Below, piece after piece: positions 5,928 through 9,610 of a stretch of DNA of 9,610 bases. Both the position numbers and the translations under genes were made by a program. Location of the stretch: assembly GCA_030042755.1 (NCBI GenBank), contig JASHZC010000346.1, positions 1 to 9,610 of the forward strand. The letters are read 5' to 3'. How positions within the stretch are numbered: position 1 is the first letter of the stretch; every line of letters starts with the position of its first letter. The notes under the pieces are model-generated. The model was not told the origin of the DNA. It was given only the letters and a program-made list of their open reading frames with translations, and searched no databases. The stretch is from Vulcanimicrobiota bacterium. GTDB taxonomy: Bacteria > Eremiobacterota > Eremiobacteria > Baltobacterales > Baltobacteraceae.

Positions 5928-6584
5928 GTGCTCGCGAAGATCGTTTCGCGTCTTCCGTTCCTGGCGACCGTCGCTCTGATTGCGGCGGCCCTGGGCGACC
6001 CATTGGTCGAAACCATTTCGAACACCGGAATCTTCGGCCGCGGGTATTACGACAACGACCACGCTAGCGTGATCCCGACGCTGGTTGTGGGAAGCGTCCT
6101 GGCGATCGTGATGATCGTCAGACGCACGCTTGCCGTCCTGCGCGATGCGCCGGAATCGGGGCAATGGCCGATCGAGATGGCGCGATATATTTCCGCGCGA
6201 TCGCCGATCCAAGACTTACCCTACGTGCTCGTGCTCCAATTCATCGCGCTCTTCTTGATGGAGAGCGCGGAGCAAATCTTGCTCGGCGGCAAGCCGCTCG
6301 GAGGATTGGTCTGGTTGGGCGGCCCTCTGTGGTTCAGCCTTTTCGTACACGTCGCGATCGGCACCGTCTGCACCGTCGCGATCGCGCGCGCGATGCGCGC
6401 CATCGTTACGCACTGTGCGACGCTGGTCGTTAGCGCGCTCGAGTACAAGCTCGACGCGTTTTCGCGAGAGAATGCGGCCCTCTTCATTCGGCGCGACGAC
6501 GAATCCGCGCGCTTCCGCATTCAGATTCTGCACGTTCATCAACTGGGTGAGCGTGCGCCACCGCTCCTCATTCCGCTGACGTAG
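5928..6584 (+). CDS. Integral membrane protein with four predicted helices, function unknown
   Basis: I do not recognise this family. The 218-residue product has hydrophobic segments at about 9-27, 48-66, 97-115 and 127-153, followed by a polar, Arg-rich C-terminal tail of about 60 residues. Acidic residues occur close to or within helices (Glu112 and Glu115 after the third). A second conserved-looking stretch is a Gly-rich GGKPLGGLVWLGGP (120-133) leading into the last helix. GTG 5928 is preferred because GGGAAAG lies about 10 nt upstream and the first helix starts soon after. An in-frame GTG at 5880 would add 16 residues but lies inside the hairpin stem. It is on the same strand as the xox operon and the following receptor gene, separated from the latter by 48 nt. 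It could be an inner-membrane partner of receptor-mediated uptake, but that rests on position alone. Confidence 0.72.
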   Translation: MLAKIVSRLPFLATVALIAAALGDPLVETISNTGIFGRGYYDNDHASVIPTLVVGSVLAIVMIVRRTLAVLRDAPESGQWPIEMARYISARSPIQDLPYVLVLQFIALFLMESAEQILLGGKPLGGLVWLGGPLWFSLFVHVAIGTVCTVAIARAMRAIVTHCATLVVSALEYKLDAFSRENAALFIRRDDESARFRIQILHVHQLGERAPPLLIPLT

Positions 6585-6600
6585 CCCAAAATCGTCAACG

Positions 6601-6618
6601 CGGGTGCGCGCGCACCCG
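6601..6618. promoter_or_regulatory. Perfect 18-bp palindrome upstream of the receptor gene
   Basis: CGGGTGCGCGCGCACCCG is its own reverse complement. It starts 16 nt after the membrane-protein stop and ends 2 nt before the AGAGGAG ribosome binding site. It could be an operator for a dimeric regulator, or as RNA a 7-bp stem with a GCGC loop that influences initiation. No U-tract follows, so a plain terminator is less likely. Confidence 0.55.
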
Positions 6619-6620
6619 GA

Positions 6621-6627
6621 AGAGGAG
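6621..6627 (+). promoter_or_regulatory. Ribosome binding site of the large TonB-dependent receptor
   Basis: AGAGGAG lies 5 nt before ATG 6633, a strong site that fixes the start. The adjacent palindrome could mask it. Confidence 0.8.
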
Positions 6628-6632
6628 CATCG

Positions 6633-9398
6633 ATGAATAGGTTTTTCGCGGCGCGAGCGTTGCTCGCGCTGGCGATCATTGCGCGAAGTATGGCGGCGCA
6701 CGCGAATGCCGCCGAGGCCACGACGGGAACGCTGGTTGGAACGGTCGACAGCAGCGGCGGACCCGTGGCGAACGCGCGCGTGACCGTTGCATCTCCATCC
6801 GGTATATACACTGCGACGTCGGATGCCCATGGGAACTTCATCGTCCTCGGCGTCTCGCCCGATACCTACACGATCTCGGTCGAAGCGTCGGGCTTTGTGC
6901 CGTTGAAGCAACTCGGCTTCACCGTGCTTCCAGGCTCCACGCAGCACGTTGCTTTGCGTTTGGTCTCGCGGCTGCAGACGATCGCGACCGTGCAATCGAC
7001 CGCGAAAGCATTTACTTCGGGCAGCACGAGCGATACGTTCACCGTGACTGGAGCGCAGGCGACTGCACTTTCGCCGCCCGTGTCGTCGTCGGGGCTTGCC
7101 AATTACATCGGCGGCACCGTGGAAGGCGCGATCGCGTCCGTTCCCGGCGTAATACTCGATCCTTTTGCAAACGCGATTCTGCGGGGCGGCAAGGTTTCCG
7201 ACGCGATATTCGATTTCGATTCGGTTCCGATTCCGCAGGGTCTGGTCGCAGAACCGGGCGGCAACATCGTCGGTGCACAATTGCCAACGACCGGTATCGC
7301 TTCGGTCACAACGACTCTCGCAGGCTACACCAACCAAGGGGACAACTCGCTTGGCGGCGTGATCGACGAAATTCCGGCCGTCGGCACGTACCCCGGAAGC
7401 ATTACGTTGGAAAGCGGCGTCGGAGTAGCCGGAGGTCAGTTTCAGCAGAATTCTCTGCAACTGCTCGGTGCTAGTCCCGATTTACGCTGGCGCTATGCAC
7501 TCGCAGCGATGACCGGAAGCCAATGGTTCAACTACGGAAGCGGCCAGTTCTATCCAATAGAGGCGGGAACGTACGGCTTGGCGTTGCAATCGCGGGGCGA
7601 ATTTTCGCTCGAATCTAACGTCCATTACCGGCTCGATTCAAAGGACGACCTTTCCATCTTGGGACTCGTTGGCCAAGCCACGTACAATCAATATGGGTCA
7701 CCATATTTTGGTGAGACCGTTGGCGCGCTCAACGGTTCAACGACCGTCTACCCCGGTTCGGTCGATCCCAACGAACCGGTCGATTACGCGTCCGGCATTC
7801 GCGGATCGTACAGCGTTCTCAAAACGCAGTGGCTGCACTCCGGAGCGCATTCGCTCTCTCGCGTTCAGGTGTACCAATCGCAATATGGCTCGCAAGCGGG
7901 CGGACCGTTCTGGGATGAGAACGGATGGCCCGACGGTGCGATCTCTCTTTCCGAAACCCAAGGGATGCGCGAGACCGGCATTGGGTACGACGGCGAAGAC
8001 GTTATCGGCCAACGGCACGACTTGCGTTTTGGCACGGAGTATCGAACGAACACGTCATTTCTCAATCAGGTCGTGCCGACCGCGGACGAATTCATCACCT
8101 CGAATCCAACGTTGATCTCGTACCTTGGGTATTTCGGCGACACGTGGCATGCAACGCCGCGCCTGGATGTGATGGGTACGTTGCGCTACACCGACACGCA
8201 CGTCATCCCCAGCTCCGGCTTCATCTACGACGACGGCGCGCTCGACCCGCACACTGCGGTTGCCTACAAGTTGGGCGCGGTCTCGTTCCGCGTGACGTAC
8301 GATCACACCACCGTGGCACCACTGCCGCTCGAAACGGACCGCGTCGACTCAACCAACCTGCAGCCGGATGGGGAACCCGCCCCGTTCGTGCCGCTTGCAC
8401 CCGAAGTAGGGAACGACGTTACGTACTCGCTTGAAGGCGGGACGCGCGTGCAATTCCGAGCAACGATCTTCAATATAAACGAGCTCAACCTGATCGACGT
8501 GCTACCGTATAACTTTAGGTCTGCGCTGCAGTCAGGACTGGTCCCGAACGGTGTCGGCGTGCCGACGAACATAGGCGGGTTGCGCGCGCGCGGCGGCGAG
8601 CTGTGGCTGAGCAGCGGCGGCTTCACCCTTGACGCAAATTACATCCGCGCGTACTCGTCGAGTGCGTCGCAGTTCGCTTACAACGATTTGAACGCACCGG
8701 CCGTCGCGGCGGGAGTGCTTTTCCCGGTGAGCTATCTCCCCAATCTTGCCGTCAATCTTTCGTATGAATACCACACGCGCAATCATAGACTGCGCGTGAC
8801 GCCGTCGCTGTCATTCGAATCGGGCTATCCCTATGGGAACGGCAAAGAAGTTTGGGTCTTCAATTCTGCCGGAAAGCCGGTCGAAGTGCCAAACGACAAT
8901 TACTACGATCCCGGCTATAACTACTACTTCTTACAGAATCCAGCATGTCCGCTGAATCAAGTAACGAATGCCGCCGGCAACTGCGTCCCGGGCAATAATC
9001 CCTACATCGGGAACCTCGGTACCCCAGAAGGGGACACGCCGAACACACTGCACTCGCCGCCCGAGACGTTCGTCAACCTTCACATCGAAGATGACATTTC
9101 GCCGCACTGGACCGCGATTCTCGACGTCATCAATCTGTTTGGGAATTACGCGCCGACGTCGTATCAAGGCAACCCATACCTGATTGGACCACCCGGCTAC
9201 GCCGGAGGGAATCCGATCTACGCGTCGGCGTACGAAGCCGCCGGTGGATACTCGGAGCCATACACGCTCGGGAACGGCGTACCCACGAATAACGGACAGA
9301 CGCAAGTGGTCCCGTGGACGTATGGCCGGGCCGGATACGTCCCGCAAAATTATCCTATGGGCAGGACGGTGCAGCTCCGTCTACGCGTTCGCATATAG
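6633..9398 (+). CDS. TonB-dependent receptor with N-terminal carboxypeptidase-regulatory-like domain
   Basis: A complete 921-residue outer-membrane receptor. Residues 1-27 are a signal peptide. An Ig-like carboxypeptidase-regulatory-like (CarboxypepD_reg) domain follows at about 32-110 (GTLVGTVDSSGGPVANARVTV, GNFIVLGVSPDTYTISVEASG). The plug spans about 150-250 with ILRGGKVSDAIFDFDSVPI (182-200) and NSLGGVIDEIP (238-248), the usual plug end motif. The remainder is a beta-barrel rich in alternating aromatic strands. A late extracellular-type loop holds two Cys (ACP and NCVPG, encoded near 8941-8990). The barrel ends LRLRVRI without the usual terminal aromatic residue. The CarboxypepD_reg/plug/barrel layout is common in receptors of Acidobacteriota and Bacteroidota and does not reveal the ligand. 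Being on the same strand downstream of the xox operon, it is a candidate for uptake of a lanthanide chelate or PQQ (inference). It is preceded by a strong ribosome binding site and an 18-bp palindrome. Confidence 0.93.
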   Translation: MNRFFAARALLALAIIARSMAAHANAAEATTGTLVGTVDSSGGPVANARVTVASPSGIYTATSDAHGNFIVLGVSPDTYTISVEASGFVPLKQLGFTVLPGSTQHVALRLVSRLQTIATVQSTAKAFTSGSTSDTFTVTGAQATALSPPVSSSGLANYIGGTVEGAIASVPGVILDPFANAILRGGKVSDAIFDFDSVPIPQGLVAEPGGNIVGAQLPTTGIASVTTTLAGYTNQGDNSLGGVIDEIPAVGTYPGSITLESGVGVAGGQFQQNSLQLLGASPDLRWRYALAAMTGSQWFNYGSGQFYPIEAGTYGLALQSRGEFSLESNVHYRLDSKDDLSILGLVGQATYNQYGSPYFGETVGALNGSTTVYPGSVDPNEPVDYASGIRGSYSVLKTQWLHSGAHSLSRVQVYQSQYGSQAGGPFWDENGWPDGAISLSETQGMRETGIGYDGEDVIGQRHDLRFGTEYRTNTSFLNQVVPTADEFITSNPTLISYLGYFGDTWHATPRLDVMGTLRYTDTHVIPSSGFIYDDGALDPHTAVAYKLGAVSFRVTYDHTTVAPLPLETDRVDSTNLQPDGEPAPFVPLAPEVGNDVTYSLEGGTRVQFRATIFNINELNLIDVLPYNFRSALQSGLVPNGVGVPTNIGGLRARGGELWLSSGGFTLDANYIRAYSSSASQFAYNDLNAPAVAAGVLFPVSYLPNLAVNLSYEYHTRNHRLRVTPSLSFESGYPYGNGKEVWVFNSAGKPVEVPNDNYYDPGYNYYFLQNPACPLNQVTNAAGNCVPGNNPYIGNLGTPEGDTPNTLHSPPETFVNLHIEDDISPHWTAILDVINLFGNYAPTSYQGNPYLIGPPGYAGGNPIYASAYEAAGGYSEPYTLGNGVPTNNGQTQVVPWTYGRAGYVPQNYPMGRTVQLRLRVRI

Positions 9399-9406
9399 GC
9401 GTGATG

Positions 9407-9610
9407 TCAATGCTCGTACAGCGATCCGGCGCCGAAGGACTGCCGAAACATGAAACGCAGCGTAAACGGTTCGAGACCGTATGTTGGTTGAGCTTCGCCG
9501 GCGTAAACGCCGGGAAAGACCGGCAATCTGTTTGCAAGCTGGTCGGTCAGATTCTGCACGGAGAATTGCAATTTCGCTTTCGAACCGAGCGAAAGTTCGA
9601 GATTCGAATT
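9407..9610 (-). CDS. TonB-dependent receptor, C-terminal end (cut by right window edge)
   Basis: Reading leftward from the right edge, the open frame gives 67 residues ending at TGA (9409-9407). The text contains the barrel-end pattern LQFSVQNLTDQ, then NRLPVFPGVYAGEA, PTYGLEPFTLRFMFRQSF and a short GAGSLYEH tail. The strand just before QNLTDQ and the terminal FTLRFMFRQSF are typical of the last strands of TonB-dependent receptors. The start lies beyond the right edge. The gene converges on the complete receptor gene with only 8 bp between the two stop codons. It is not the missing part of the left-edge receptor: on the minus strand its C-terminus lies upstream of that gene's start, so they are separate genes. 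The ligand is unknown. Confidence 0.82.
   Translation of the reverse strand, partial: NSNLELSLGSKAKLQFSVQNLTDQLANRLPVFPGVYAGEAQPTYGLEPFTLRFMFRQSFGAGSLYEH

Noticed and set aside
6216..7460. 414-codon open frame on the minus strand
   Set aside because: It is antisense to the membrane protein and the receptor N-terminus, both of which have clear domain features. Its product is Arg-rich and low in recognisable structure, typical of a shadow frame in high-GC DNA.
9498..9513. CCGGCG/CGCCGG inverted repeat with TAAA loop as a terminator for the large receptor
   Set aside because: Only a 6-bp stem, about 100 nt past the stop, and inside the coding sequence of the convergent receptor; no U-tract on the plus strand.
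1..9610. One TonB-dependent receptor gene split by insertion of the xox region
   Set aside because: On the minus strand the right fragment is a C-terminus and the left fragment an N-terminus, which is the reverse of the order a split gene would show. They are two separate genes.

Overview
The window comes from a Gram-negative (diderm) bacterium of fairly high GC. The evidence for a diderm is three separate TonB-dependent outer-membrane receptors (one complete, two cut by the window edges) together with periplasmic quinoprotein machinery. The large receptor with an N-terminal carboxypeptidase-regulatory-like domain, and the odd neighbours of the dehydrogenase, recall uncultured soil phyla such as Eremiobacterota/WPS-2 or Acidobacteriota. 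That placement is a guess from style, not proof.

Layout. On the left, on the minus strand, an atypical NarL/LuxR-type response regulator (566-1261) overlaps by 4 nt the start of a TonB-dependent receptor that runs off the left edge (1-569). A 151-bp divergent region (1262-1412) separates them from a plus-strand operon. The operon runs: lanthanide-type PQQ methanol dehydrogenase xoxF (1413-3200); xoxJ-like periplasmic binding protein (3200-4033); a beta-hydroxyacid dehydrogenase-like NAD enzyme (4030-4950); a DUF5069-like protein (4982-5437); and a c-type cytochrome in the XoxG position (5447-5872). The first three genes overlap or abut, so translational coupling is likely. A strong hairpin follows the cytochrome. 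After it come a four-helix membrane protein of unknown function (5928-6584) and a complete 921-residue TonB-dependent receptor (6633-9398). The C-terminal end of a third receptor lies convergently on the minus strand (9407-9610).

How the genes may work together. XoxF oxidises methanol or another small alcohol in the periplasm with PQQ and a lanthanide, XoxJ assists it, and the cytochrome takes the electrons. The surrounding receptors are good candidates for importing a lanthanide chelate, PQQ or another cofactor. The two cytoplasmic proteins between xoxJ and the cytochrome gene are not part of the classical xoxFJG set and are the most unusual part of the operon. The regulator lacks both the phospho-acceptor Asp and the conserved receiver Lys, so it probably does not work by ordinary phosphorelay. 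Two RNA-level features stand out: a 12-bp perfect hairpin with a GNRA tetraloop early in xoxJ, and an 18-bp perfect palindrome just upstream of the ribosome binding site of the complete receptor. No tRNA, rRNA, CRISPR array or insertion sequence was seen.
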